Below, in pieces: positions 11,441-22,653 of a stretch of DNA of 64,000 nt. Under the pieces are notes generated by a model. It saw nothing but the letters and a program-made list of their open reading frames with translations, ran no database searches and was not told the DNA's origin. The DNA is taken from contig CM050450.1 of NCBI GenBank assembly GCA_027563935.2, positions 34,149,439 through 34,213,438 of the forward strand, read 5' to 3'. This stretch comes from Costus lasius (lineage: Eukaryota; Streptophyta; Magnoliopsida; Zingiberales; Costaceae). The translations under genes were made by a program, and so were the position numbers. Position 1 is the stretch's first letter. Each line of letters begins with the position of its first letter.

Positions 11441-12876
11441 CTATCTTCTTTAATCCTAAACATATTTCCCTTAATTATCTTTTTCTCTTTCCTCGTGCGT
11501 CGAAGCCCGCATGCTCCCTTATTTTTTTGCTTGCTTGTCTCGCGCTTGCTTTTCCATGAGCGTTCTCCCGTTAGAGAACGTGTGCCCAGCGATGGCTCCT
11601 TCCTCTCCCAGCACTTGCTGTTGCTACCTCAGCGGTGATGACTCATCTTCCTTCCGGCTGTGTTTCCTTAAAGCACAAGCGCCGGTGATCTCCTCCAACA
11701 ATGCTCGCGAACGCTACGTTCGCATGAGGCGTGCTTGCGGCGGCTGTTTTCCAATATAGGTGGTATTTTATTTTATTTTGATTTTCACTAATTATATAAA
11801 AATCAGTAAACCCTAATTTTAGATATTATTGAGGGCATTGTTATAGGTTGATACATATGATAGATAGTGACAGATGTTTTATTTAAAATATTAGTTAAGA
11901 AAAGGAGATAATTAATACTTCAGAGAGATCCAGGATATCAACACTCGAGGTAGGAATCTTTCCCTACTCCTTTGTTATGGTGTCAAAGACATGTAGGAAT
12001 CGTTGCTTATTCCTTTGATTTGATGTCAGATGCATATATTAGAATAGATTGACACCATTATCTATTTGATTCGTTTGCTTGCTTTGTTTCTAAATTCGGT
12101 TGACCTCATTTATCTTATTTATTTGGTCATATTCTGTTTCTGTATGCATGGTTAATAATGCTGCAATGAGTTATCTGATATGTTGACATTTTAGTATGGA
12201 CTGGTGATTTATCACCAGTGGCCTGTATGTGTGAGATATATTTACCGATTATATCGGGCTATATGGTTGCCGGTTAGGGTACCACCAGTTGTCTTCGGAC
12301 AATACTCCGGATGCCAAGTGTTGGACGCAACACTATCAGGCTATTTAGGACAGTCGTTCCACCATGTGAGTTGATAGTGAAAACACTCTGAAAATGAGTG
12401 CAGCTCATTATTGAGATCTATTGGCCAAGCTTGATGATTTACACGACATTCTCTATGTATAGTTATCTTTGTATTAATTGTTTCTGACTTATAGTATTGT
12501 TCTATGTCATTGTAATTATCATGTTATTTGACCACTCACCATTTTGTTGATTCCTACTTAGCATTCTTGCTAACTCTCATTGTTTCTCTTCCAAGTACTG
12601 AGTTAGCTTTTGGGAGAGATAGAGTAGATAGTTGTGTACCAGCCTCGAGTTGAGATTGTATTTTAGTTCTTATTTTAGTTTATTTGTTTACATCTTTGAT
12701 AGTCTATTTTTAAAGATTGTGTTATAAAATTTTTGAATTATTTATTTAGGAAAAGTTTTCAGTTTAAGCTTATTTCAGAGTGTATTGTAGTTCTTTGGTT
12801 CCTATCAATATTGTCTACTTCTACTCCCTGGGGAACCCTCAACTAGGGTTAACTAGATTTCCGCCGGGGCATGACA

Positions 12877-13381
12877 ATTTTATAGGTATTAGAGGTGTAG
12901 GTTTTGTAAGAAAGCCTAAGGATATAGGAACCTCGGGACTAGGGTTGGGTTAAGGATATAATAAGTGAATAAGTAAAATAAATACTTTTTATATAATGTG
13001 TTCTTTTGTTGACAGGATGGCACCAAGACTTAGGGCAAAGCAATCCCAAGTCAAGGAAGTAGGTGTTGTGGGAGTGGAAGTCGTTGGGTAAGAACCCACA
13101 GCATTGGAGAAGCTAAAAATTCTCCTAAAGCTAAGGTGCAATTACCTAGGGCCCCTACAAGAAGAAATAGTGGGTATGAAACCTCAGTACCCCCAAAGGC
13201 AGCACCACTTGCTCCCCTTGTTGTACCAGCAGTAGTGAGGGAAGAGGGTCAATCTTCCTCTCCATCGCTGGTACTACAACTAGTAGTAAACTAGCTAGTT
13301 AGGTCGACCAATATGCTGATGCAATTCTCACAGTTGGGAAAGGATCAATTTGGTGATTTTGTAGGAACTACCGATCCTTGG
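12877..13381 (+). pseudogene. Leader and start of gag of the old family-D element, truncated
   Basis: A PBS-like sequence follows the LTR end, then a leader of about 110 nt, then ATG at 13018 opening MAPRLRAKQSQVKEVG. This is a basic gag-like start that meets a stop within about 25 codons. Translations in other frames show a proline-rich stretch and no complete domain. The remnant is cut at 13381, where the family-C LTR begins. Dead. Confidence 0.5.
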
Positions 13382-13560
13382 TGATGCAGGAGAAGACAAC
13401 ACAAATGAAAGGGGAAAATCTAATCCAAAAGGCATCCCAAAAATTTCGCCTGCGAAGCCGTCATAGGCGTGATGGTATCAGAAGAACCTGGGCACAGCCG
13501 TGCCCACCATCCCCGCCCAAGTGCCCAACCGATCATGAGCTCGGCAAAATCCGGCGAACA

Positions 13561-13931
13561 AAGTCATGGCCGTGGAAAATGTAACGGCCAGGCCGTGGAA
13601 GTTTCTGTCAATTCTTGCACACTTGAAGAGAACGGCGATTTTCGGTGTGAATGAAGTCATAGTCGTGGAAAATGTCACGGCCAGACTGTGGAAGTTTTTG
13701 CCAATTCCTGCATAATTGAAAAGAATGGCAATTTTCGGTGCAAACAAAGTCACAGCCGTGGAAAATGACACGGCCAGACTATGAAAGTTTCTGCCAATTC
13801 CAACACACTTGAAAAGAACGGCAATTTCGGCGCGAACAAAGTCACAGCCATGGAAAATGTCACGGCCAGACTATGGAAGTTTCTACCAATTCCAACACAC
13901 TTGAAAAGAACAGTGATTTTCGGCGCAAACA
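13561..13931 (+). repeat. Minisatellite, four about 93-bp units, inside the family-C LTR
   Basis: Units start at 13561, 13654, 13747 and 13839, with a broken fifth at 13932; the period is 92-93 bp. Each unit reads aagtca..gccgtggaaaatg, then cggccag, then ctatggaagtttct, then acacttgaaaagaacggc. The units differ by scattered substitutions, so the array is old. Confidence 0.93.
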
Positions 13932-14189
13932 AAGTGGCCAGGTCACGGTGTGTTCTGAACACGACCTAATTCTGTTGCTTTGTCACGGTGTGTTCTGAAC
14001 GCATCTAAATGCCTAGCCGTCGCCATACAAAAGCAGGAGTATATGCGCTAGCTTCAAAGAATATTAGGTAGAAGTTTATTTTGTTTTGTCTTGTAGTTGC
14101 AGCTTGACCACTTTTGTGGCCTGCAGGAGTAGGTAGTGGTTAGGATTTGCTGTCTTTTTCGCTTTGTCTTCTTCCCTCCCCTCTTGTTC

Positions 14190-14197
14190 TATAAAAG
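14190..14197 (+). promoter_or_regulatory. LTR promoter TATA box (family C)
   Basis: TATAAAAG, preceded by a C/T-rich stretch. It is conserved at the same place in the opposite-strand family-C LTR (29549-29556). Confidence 0.6.
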
Positions 14198-14831
14198 AGG
14201 AGGCTGAGTTATTGTGTTCCATAGTTCTCTTGGTGGTAGAGTACTCCTGGTGAGCAGAGAGCCTCCAGCGTGTGTAGAAGTCAAAGTCGGCTCTTCGCCT
14301 TCAAAGTTTGTAAGAGTCGAGGTTGGTGCCTCACCTCCGAAGTGTTTCCTTCCTGATTTTCGAAGAAGTAAAATAAATCCCACCACCTTCGATGGGTCAG
14401 GTCCGCCTGTCTCCTCACTTCGTTGCATTCTTGTTTTCCCGTCATGATTTTCTCTCTTGCCACGGGTATCCGTACGTCAGAGGCGTGGTCGTTCCATTGT
14501 TCCTTGGTCTATTTTAGGTGCATAGGAGTGTGAGCTGTGCCCCACGAATCCGCTGATCCCCCATTGCTGCATGCTAAGCTTAAAATCTGCTAAGTGAGCA
14601 TGTTAAATGCTAAGAGGTTAGTGAGGTATTTTCAGTAGATGAGTGCCACTAGCTTATTCTCGCATTCGTGTTGCCCCGATCAAACTCGACGTTGATCTCT
14701 TCTTGTTTTACTGCATTTCTGAAAGCACTTTTCACTTCCCTCGTCTAAAGACCCTCTCCCGTTTTCGTGTGCATTGTGTAACACCTTGGAGTACGGCTTT
14801 AAGTACAATCCCACCTATTGTAGCTGCATCA

Positions 14832-17056
14832 TTTCTAGTATCAGGGGAGTTGCACATTCGATTCTTATCTTTCGCATGGTCCAACTCCGTTGCATCACAT
14901 ATTTCCGCATTGATCTCGCATTTTCAGCATCCTGCACTTAGCCATTTTTAGCCTTATTTGTGCATGGTGACTACAAGGTCACAACTCATGTTGTCCCAGT
15001 TCCCCGACACTATCCCGAACACCCAAGAGTCAGTCCAACCTTTGGAAGGGACTAGCACCCCTCTTGTTACATCCGTGACTCTGGGGCGTAACACCTCTAG
15101 AGTCCTTAGCTGCACTTACAGAGCGAGTGGATGCGCTAACTACGCAGCTTGTTGTGTACAAGCAATCCATGGATACCGCCATGCAGCAACACAAGCTGTC
15201 ATCAGAGACTATGTTCCAGCAACTTTTGGCTAGTTTCTAAGACCTTGCTTATGTCGTTAAAGCATCGGGGCAAAGGTGCCCCAACTTGAGTCAACCCCCT
15301 CCGTTAGCCCGACCCGCTCCAACTAGGGAGTTGCCACAGGCAGTCGTGCCCTTGCGGCGCCAACCCATTTTAGATGAGTTCGGCTGTCATGGGCCTTATA
15401 TGGCCCGCGAGAGCCCCAGATATGAGGATGAGCCTTTCGACGAAGATGATGTTTGGGCCGCACAACGGCCCCCAACCCAACCCTAGTTCGCTCGCTTTAT
15501 TTGTGAGACCCCCCCCCCCCACACACACACACTTCGCAGGTGGTCTTGACCCCATCAAGTTCTTAGATTGGGTCACATCGGTTGACACGTACTTTGATTT
15601 GAGTGATACCCCACAGCACATGCGAGTCCGGATAGTCCGCACCCTACTAGATGGTCCCGTGTGCCTACATTGGCAAAATGTGGAGCGCCAAAACGAGCAG
15701 AATGCTCTCCCTCCCATCACCTGATGGGAGGAGATAAAGTATCGCCTTCGTGAGCGGTATGTCCCACCCTCGTATCGGCAGCGTCTCCTAGACCAATATA
15801 GCAGCCTCCAGCAAGGATTCGGTACCATTGCGGAGTATTGCTTGACTTTTGACACGTTGCAACTCTGTTACAACTTGTAGAGGATCCCAAGTTAGTTTTG
15901 TCCAAGTTCAAGAACGGGCTCCGCTTGGATATCCGACGAGCCTTACCTGCGTATGGGTCCGAGTTGCTAGACTAAACCTATCAGCGCACCTTAGACATTA
16001 AGCAGGACCTTCGTGCAGTGGCCCGTCACAGCGAGTTTGCCCCTCCGCGATGTCCGCACAACGGCTGAACGTTCTAAACCACATTCGGAATCGGGTCCTG
16101 TGCATAGACCTCATGGGTCTCCTCGGCACCCATCCCTGGAGGTCGTGCCCTCTCGCCCCTTTTGGGAGGAGAAGGGCAAGGCCCCCGCCATTGGGTCATT
16201 CGAGCGCATCCATTGCTACAACTGCTTGCAACCAGGCCATTACTCTAGGGACTGCCCTAAGAAGTCCGCGGTCGCGAACAAGAACCCCACCCGTGTTGCC
16301 ACTATTACTCGTGAGTGAGAGGAGCGTGATGTCAAAGCCGAGTGTTACACGAGTGGTGAGGAATCGGGTCACCCCACACTTGCGGTTGTGAACGAGGATT
16401 GGCGGCGAACGAGCATATTCACAACTTACATCAAGTGCAACGGGCACTGATGTAAGATTGTCATTAATGGGGGGAGTAGTTTGAACGTGGTCTCCTGGAT
16501 TGCGATCACTCGCTTTGGCCTTCCCCTAGAGCCCCATCCCAAGCCCTACTCAATCGCGTGGGTTGACGCATCGAGCCTTCCGGTTACCCATTAGTGCCAA
16601 GTTCTCATCGCATTTTGGGACTATCGTGAGAAGGTGTGGTGTGACGTAGCAGCGATGGATGTTGCCCATGTCCTTTTAGGATGCCCCTGGCTCTATGATA
16701 GGGATGTGGTTCACTATGGCCGCTCGAACACCTATGTGTTTGACCACGGTGACCAAAAGATCCGTTTGATCCCAGCCCACCCAAGGAATTGCGCGCCTCC
16801 ACCTCCAAGTGTGTGATTGTCCCTCCCACGGCTGCTCCGTCGGTGCCCGTTGTTGTGTCCCTTATGCGTGCCTCCATGCTTATGCGTGAGGCCACGGAAT
16901 CCAAGGTTGTTTACGCCTTGATGATACGTGAATCCCAGGATTCTTCCCCTTCCTTAGACATGGCGCCTGCCCCGGAAATCTCAGCCATTTTGGCTGAGTT
17001 CGTAGACATAAGCCCGGAAGATTTACCCCATGGTCTCCCTCCGGCCAGGGAGATCC
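14832..17056 (+). pseudogene. Ty3/gypsy gag-protease remnant (family C, plus)
   Basis: Gag starts at 14964 (MVTTRSQLMLSQFPDT) but breaks within about 90 codons. A gag core is readable at 15540-15860 (DPIKFLDWVTSVDTYFDLSD, then WQNVERQNEQNALPP, then YRLRERYVPPSYRQRLLDQY) with stops between the parts. A CCHC zinc knuckle, CYNCLQPGHYSRDC, lies at about 16213-16254. The aspartic protease follows near 16460-16620: the site reads IVINGGSSLNVVS, where the family normally has Asp, so the catalytic aspartate codon is now Asn (aat). DVAHVLLGCPWLYDRD (16657-16705) follows. The frame into RT stops at 17056, where the family-A element is inserted, and resumes at 28273. Confidence 0.9.
17052..17056 (+). 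repeat. TSD GATCC, left copy
   Basis: GATCC directly before the family-A element; the partner copy is at 28268-28272. The gypsy reading frame is in register across the pair (REI before, [12 protein letters not shown] after). Confidence 0.93.
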
Positions 17057-17815
17057 TGTTGGGGAATGCCGGGTGTAATTTAAAAAAATTTGCAGTCCCA
17101 GGACGCAGCGGAAGAAGCATTACACCCGAAACACATTCCTTTCCCAAGGATCCATGCGAGAGAGAGAACACAAGGATGTGTTAGGGTTAGTACCTTTATT
17201 GCTTGTTAGGATGAAGGTGCCAAGTTGAAGACGCTCAAGTGCTCGTCCTCTACAAGTATCCATGCGTCGACTCCTTGATCGTTGCTCCCTTCCACGCTTG
17301 GTGCTAGCCTCGGGAAGAGAATCAAGCCTTCATCTCACTTGCGCCAACTTCAAGAGAACTTGCGCCAAGGAGGGGATATGGAAGATACCACCAAGGACTT
17401 CCCTCTTCTTCTTTGCTTGCGCCACCTCCAAGGTGCGCCTATGGCCAAGGAACAAATAGGGCTTGTGGCAAGAAGACGCCACCAAGCATAAAGAATCCTT
17501 GCGCCAAGGAGGAGAGGAAGAAGAAGAACTTGCGGTTCTTTAGGAAGAAGGAGATTGCGCTCCTTGATGAAGAAAGAGAGCTCCAAGCTCTCAAGTTGTC
17601 GCCAACCTAATCTTCCAACTCTCTCCAAGAGATGTCGCCACCAAGCCCTTCTCCAATTTACGCCAAGGGGTAAAGAAGGAGAAGAAGGCTTGCGGCTTCA
17701 AGGAGGAAGAAGGGTTGCGCCACCTTCAAGTTGTCACCCTTTGCCCTTGCTCACACCTTTCTATGTTGGTTCACACCTCCAAGAAGTCGACGATAGAAAG
17801 GGGCAACTAAGGTCC

Positions 17816-17823
17816 CTTTTATA
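17816..17823 (-). promoter_or_regulatory. LTR TATA box (family A, 3' LTR)
   Basis: TATAAAAG on the minus strand. An identical copy sits in the 5' LTR at 24927-24934, where it would drive the element. Confidence 0.55.
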
Positions 17824-18657
17824 AGCCAAGGGGCGGTTTATTAAGGGCCAAGATCATGCCAAGTGGGCGGCTAGGATGAGAGGGGTTTGTGGTAAGGAAA
17901 GTCTCCAAGACATTTCCATAAACCTCATTCAACCTATCCTTATTTGCCCAATTGTCATATCAGCCCAAGACATGCCTTAGAGGCATTCTTTCCATCCAAG
18001 GAGAAGGGCTAGGCGCAACATGCATGTAGAATTCGTCCAAGGGTGGTGTCATGGGAGAAATTAGGGTTTGAGGTAAGGTAAGTCTCCAAGACATTACCAT
18101 ATACCTCTTCCCTATATCCATATGCGCCCAAGCTCTTTCCAAAAGAGCCACCAAGCCATATCAGCCCCATGACTTGCCTTAGAGGCAAGTATTCCATCAA
18201 AGGATGAAGGGGGAGGCGCCACTTCCCTCCAAAGGAGGCAAATTATGCCACCCACACCCCATTATGCCCCTAGGCGCCAATGGGGTTGGGTTTCTCCCCA
18301 TTATACCCTTTAAACCAATTCCCTCTTCATGACAACTTATTATTGGGCCTCATTGGATAATGAGCTAGCCCAAACTTCATGGCATGGGTTGATTAAGCCA
18401 TTGGATCCAATCCAATGCAACCCTAATCCAAATGTGACCAATCTAGGTCAATTTTGGGTCAACCTGCCAAAAATGAAGTTTGGCTCAAATAACTTTCTTC
18501 CAACTCATCAGGCCCATTGGCGCTGATGAAATCTTCCAAATGGATCCAAGTTATCCAATAACTTGATCCTAAGGCTTCTGATTAAAGCAACGTCAAGAGT
18601 CTATTGCGTGTGACCCGGTAGGATCCATATGACGATGGCAATGATGTAAACATCATA

Positions 18658-18691
18658 AGCAGTGAGGGGTATCTAGCAACACATCACTACT
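18658..18691 (-). other. Conserved LTR hairpin (family A, 3' LTR)
   Basis: AGCAGTGA ... TCACTACT, with one mismatch against the perfect 8-bp stem of the solo copy at 9806-9839. The 5' LTR copy at about 25769 has the paired form (AGTAGTGA). Confidence 0.65.
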
Positions 18692-19455
18692 ACCCATGTC
18701 ATAGGACTTAAGTCATTATGGCAACAACTCCTAACAAGCAACGAGGATTCCCATGCATTATAGATCCCTTTGCCTAAACTGATATCCTGCCATTGGAATA
18801 GTCTCAAGTTTATTATCCAATGCATTGGTTATGACTTAACTAGTGTGGCCACACATTCCTGTCATGCACCAATAAGGTGGGGCGCCCCGAGGTGGATATC
18901 ATGCTTCCAATATGGAAGGGGCAAATCCTACTATTAGTCATCCATGCCTCTACATGATTTATGACATGCCCAATGACAGTCGTTTTGATCTCCCAGTTAC
19001 GGAGAGACGTAAGACTGTATTAAAGCATACCCATCATCAAGTCTAGACATGAATACCTCAAGTCTAAGGATCAATGCAAACCTCTTGCATGTGAGATTGA
19101 CTTGTTGACTAGACAAGTCAATCCTCACGGTGGATCACTCTAGTGCATCCAATGCACCTGTATGTCTGCGTTACTGTGCCCCGCACCTAACCAGCCTATA
19201 CACCAGTCTCACATGTACCAAAGCTGTCCCATATCTGCTAAGGTACCTTGACTGGGGATAGCTTGTGAGAATGGATCCAATCCAAACTCCTGGGACATTA
19301 TCTATGCAATTCAATACATCAACGCAGGTAAAGCAATCTGCATAATAACGACCATGCCTTTATTGACTATATCAATTTCATTAATTCTATCAAAGTACAT
19401 TCAAACAATGCCTGACCATGTCCATACATTGGTCTGTAGGGCATATACACCAACA

Positions 19456-19470
19456 ATCTCCCACTTGCAC
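19456..19470 (-). promoter_or_regulatory. Polypurine tract of family-A element
   Basis: On the minus strand, gtgcaagtgggagat directly abuts the 3' LTR. This is the same tract used by the family-B elements (44443-44459). Confidence 0.85.
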
Positions 19471-20991
19471 TAAGACCAAGGGCAACTGATGTTTAATCAG
19501 TCCCTATGTCTCTAGTATGACTTATTTAGCTTCTGCTGCGCCAGAGGCTACGTCAGTGGGTTTTTCCAGATTGCTATCTGTGTTTATTTTTACTAATTTG
19601 AATCATCATCTTTATCCATGATCTCCAAGATCAGATGATATCGCTGCAGTACATACTTGAGTGCTAAGTTCCTTTATATACGCTTACGGCCCCAGTAAGA
19701 ACTATACTGGACCATCAAGCACCAGGAACTAAATCAAGTTCAAATGAAGCTGCTTCCTTGGCTGCCACAAGAAGCTGCAATGTACTCAGCCTTATTTGTA
19801 GAATTTTGCCACTATGGTTTGCATAAAGCTCTTTAAGCCTACAACACCACATCAAGGCAAAACACAAATCCTGGCTGTGAACGATAGTCATTAGACCGGA
19901 ACGAAGTGTCAGTGTACCCAGTACACAATGTTCTTCCTGTCTATCATAGACTAAAATTCAATCCTTTATACTTCCCAAGTACGAAGGGTTGCTTTCACAG
20001 CTATCCAGTGTCAAACACTAGGATCTCATTGAAACTTTCCGGCCATGCTCCAAGCATTTGCCACAAATGGTCTTGTGCACCATACACAGAACATGATCTA
20101 TCTATCCTGTACCCAATGTAACAGGATTTTAGACCCATGTTATTACTCTCTAGCTATGTCAAAGGACATAGCATCCTTGTGAGAGTTAGACCATATCTTC
20201 CTGGAAGGTATCAATATTTGGAATCATCCAATATAAACCTCTCCAGAAACCCTTGGATGAACATGGATTGACTAAAGGGTAATGACTTTCTTGGATCTCC
20301 GTCTATAGATCCTCATGCCTAGGATGTAGGCAGCATTCCCTAGGTCATTCTTCTCGAAATACATTCCAAGCCTGTACTTCACCGCGTGAAGAGCTGAGAT
20401 GTCATTTCAAGTGAGGAGAATATCGTCAATCAATTAGAACAAGAAACATTATGATGCTCCCACTGATCTTCTTGTAAACACAGGATACTTGTATAATACC
20501 ATACATATCTTTATGGCGACTGTATGAAAATATTTTGGCTATTTCCATCTAGACATCCTCTTCCAGACGTCCATTAAGAAAAGCAATTTTCATAACAACG
20601 CGCTATAACAGAACATGTAATTATAACAAGTAGATACCTAATGGACTCAAACAAAGCTATCGGTGAAAAATTTCATCACTATCCACCCAGTGGACTTATC
20701 TGAAATTTCATTCACTAGCTTGTCATTATAGGTAACAATGTTACTTTCCATGTCTATCTTCTAAGAAGATCCATATATAGCCTCTGGGTGTTACCCCTTT
20801 GGCGGCTCAATCAAGTCCCACACTTGATTAGCAGACATGGAGTCCATTACGGTTCTTATGGCGCTCAGCCATTTCTTGGAATCTGGTCCACTGACCGCTT
20901 CCATTTCCTCATAAGTCTTTAGGTTCATCCTAGATGAAAAATTCGTCATGCCCACAACCTGTGAGAGTATTTCGAATCCATTCAGACTCAT
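19471..20991 (-). pseudogene. Family-A RT-RNase H remnant
   Basis: The best-preserved piece is 20791-20991 (minus), containing MEAVSGPDSKKWLSAIRTVM and then NQVWDLIEPPKG, the start of copia RT just after the integrase tail. Further along, fragments of the FLNG block and of the catalytic YVDD box are recognisable near 20570 and 20425; the box now reads LIDDILL with a stop close by. Traces of RNase H lie at 19500-20100. Many stops and indels; no function is possible. Confidence 0.75.
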
Positions 20992-21890
20992 GTGGTTCCT
21001 ATGTTATTTGAACCTCAGGTTGACTTTCAACCTGCATGTGTGATTCTACTCTCCATTTGTGTCTAATTGTATTGTGGTTGATTTTTGGACCTTGTCCTAA
21101 TCAAATCTACTCCCATTATCTTCTTTCAAAAAGATATCTCCTTAAGAAAGACAGCAGTTTGAGCAACAAATATTTTTGTTCTCATCGGGATAGAAGTGGC
21201 ACTCTCAGTGCCCCACAAATACACACTATGGAGTGTCAGAACAGTTGCTTGTATGGCCTCTAAAGGAAGTAAATTTGCATGACTATTCAAAGATGGAACC
21301 ACATCCAATGTGTTCCCTTTTTCTTTCTTTGAATTTCACCACACAGTTGTGGTGTTCCAAGTAAGCTGTGAGACAACCCCACACTCCTCAAGATAGTCAT
21401 CAAATTCTTCACTTCCCACTTTGATCCAATCAAAGGGTTTTAATAGATTCTCCAATTCGATTCTATACTTCATTTCTTAACTTCTTGGATTTCTCCAAAG
21501 TTACGTGTTGGATATGACATATCCCAACTTAATGAAGTATACCACTTGGTGCTTGTCTCCATGGGTCTACACACATTGCTGTGTACTAGATCCAACAAGC
21601 ATCTAACCTCTCTCTCCTTCCTAAATGAAGGTAGCATCTGTTATCTTGTCCATTAGACAAGGCTCACATATATCATAACCCTGAAAGGATAATGATCCCA
21701 ATAGTCCATGGACTTTTGGATGTGACTTTTGTCTTATGGCCCAAGAAACAATGCAAAGAGATGGTATTGAATCAATGGATTTAATCTATTCAGTGTTACA
21801 CACAGAACTACAAGCTATTATCAATTGTACCACTACTATAGAACATTCCAGATATAAAGAAATACCAATTTATTTCAAACTGAAAATCCA
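20992..21890 (-). pseudogene. Family-A integrase remnant
   Basis: A minus-strand frame at 21126-21308 ends TKIFVAQTAVFLKEISF, matching the integrase-tail phrase NKVFVARTAIFLEKEF of the intact family-B protein. Traces of the integrase zinc-binding region lie near 21640-21720. The catalytic core cannot be read as an open frame. Internal deletions have shortened the region. Confidence 0.6.
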
Positions 21891-21891
21891 T

Positions 21892-22653
21892 TCAAAATAA
21901 TGGACATAATGTTCTAATACAAAAGCTAGTACATAATAGCAAAGTTCTAGTTGAAGTCTTTGAAGGTAGTGAGATGACATCAACAGCAGCATCCAATGCT
22001 CCGTCCCTGACTCGAAAGTCGATCCCACCAAGCCTTATTGTCCTACTTCTTTTGAGCCCCTGCATATGAAAAACATATGTAAGCTCCTCATGCGGTACCC
22101 AGTACCCATGAATAAGAAGTAGACATAAAGACCTCAGTAACACAATACCTGAAGCAGATGGATAACATCCCTTCTTTTGTGCCACGCTCTTCCTGGGCCT
22201 TAATCCATCCTGAAATTTCCATGCATTCCCAGTCTTCCGAAGTTTTAGCTTCGAAGATACGGAACCATAGTCATTCCTAGATTCAGGCAAACACCCAGAA
22301 GATCCAACAACACTCTCTAAATCACTATTTGAAGTGCCTGGTGTGAAGAGACGTCGAAGATGTATGATCATATCATAGATCCCCATCTCATCACACTCAA
22401 CCTGGACCTCAGGGGTCAAGCACCTCAAAATAAGAGCAGTGTAATGTTCACTATCCACACAATGTTCAAGATAGACATTCCACTCCCACTCTGTACAAAA
22501 ATATATACAGGGTTGGGTTGGAGGTCTTTCAAGAAGATATACCATATTCTCATGTTCTAGGAGTTTGGACAAAAGTCTGAACCATCTTGTCCAATTTGTT
22601 CCATCCAGTTTATTTTTAAGAAGTTTCAATCTAGGTTCAGGAGATGGAATCAT
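21892..22653 (-). pseudogene. Family-A gag start fused to protease scrap (253 codons)
   Basis: It opens MIPSPEPRLKLLKNKLDGTN and continues WTRWFRLLSKLLEHENMVYLL, the N-terminal copia gag pattern, up to about residue 105. No CCHC knuckle follows. Near the C-terminus GIDFRVRDGALDAAVDVISL corresponds to the protease-region phrase VDLRVGNGARVAAVAV of the intact family-B protein. The knuckle and the protease catalytic box are therefore deleted, joining gag to the post-catalytic part. The frame is open and might be translated as a truncated Gag. Confidence 0.7.

Larger units (their letters stand above)
8954..12876 (+). mobile_element. Old family-D LTR (interrupted by solo LTR A)
   Basis: After removing the solo LTR at 9057-11440 and one 5-bp duplication, about 1.5 kb remains, beginning TGTTATAGTC and ending CCGCCGGGGCATGACA. 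The right half matches, in reverse, the well-delimited solo LTR at 46624-49016: the stretch with gtaggaatctttccctac, the box around acactccggatgcc, and the end gattt-ccgccggggc. A degenerate tRNA-Met PBS-like sequence (ggtattagaggtgtagg) follows at about 12883. I infer a long-LTR gypsy element of Tekay/Del type. The right end is solid; the left end is an estimate. Confidence 0.6.
13382..14831 (+). mobile_element. 5' LTR of plus-strand Ty3/gypsy element (family C)
   Basis: 1450 bp, beginning TGATGCAGG and ending AGCTGCATCA, so the ends are inverted repeats (TGATGCA/TGCATCA). A degenerate PBS (ctagtatcag, 14835-14844) follows. A reverse copy of the same LTR type ends at 28915 with TGATGCAGC. 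The 3' half (about 14040-14831) aligns with the reverse of 28915-29700, including a TATA box and the phrase ggcgtggt. The 5' half holds a minisatellite. Confidence 0.82.
17057..19455 (-). mobile_element. 3' LTR of family-A element
   Basis: 2399 bp; on the plus strand it begins TGTTGGGGAATGCC and ends CATATACACCAACA. A TATA box (TATAAAAG on the minus strand) is at 17816-17823. Several open frames inside recur unchanged in the other LTR, so they are LTR sequence and not genes. Confidence 0.95.

Noticed and set aside
15505..15535. (C)n(AC)n tract as a regulatory element
   Set aside because: Simple sequence inside the decayed gypsy gag that shifts the frame. Best explained by slippage.
17262..18526. 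Set of 60-92-codon frames found twice (also at 24393-25637)
   Set aside because: They are identical because the two regions are the LTRs of one element, not duplicated genes.
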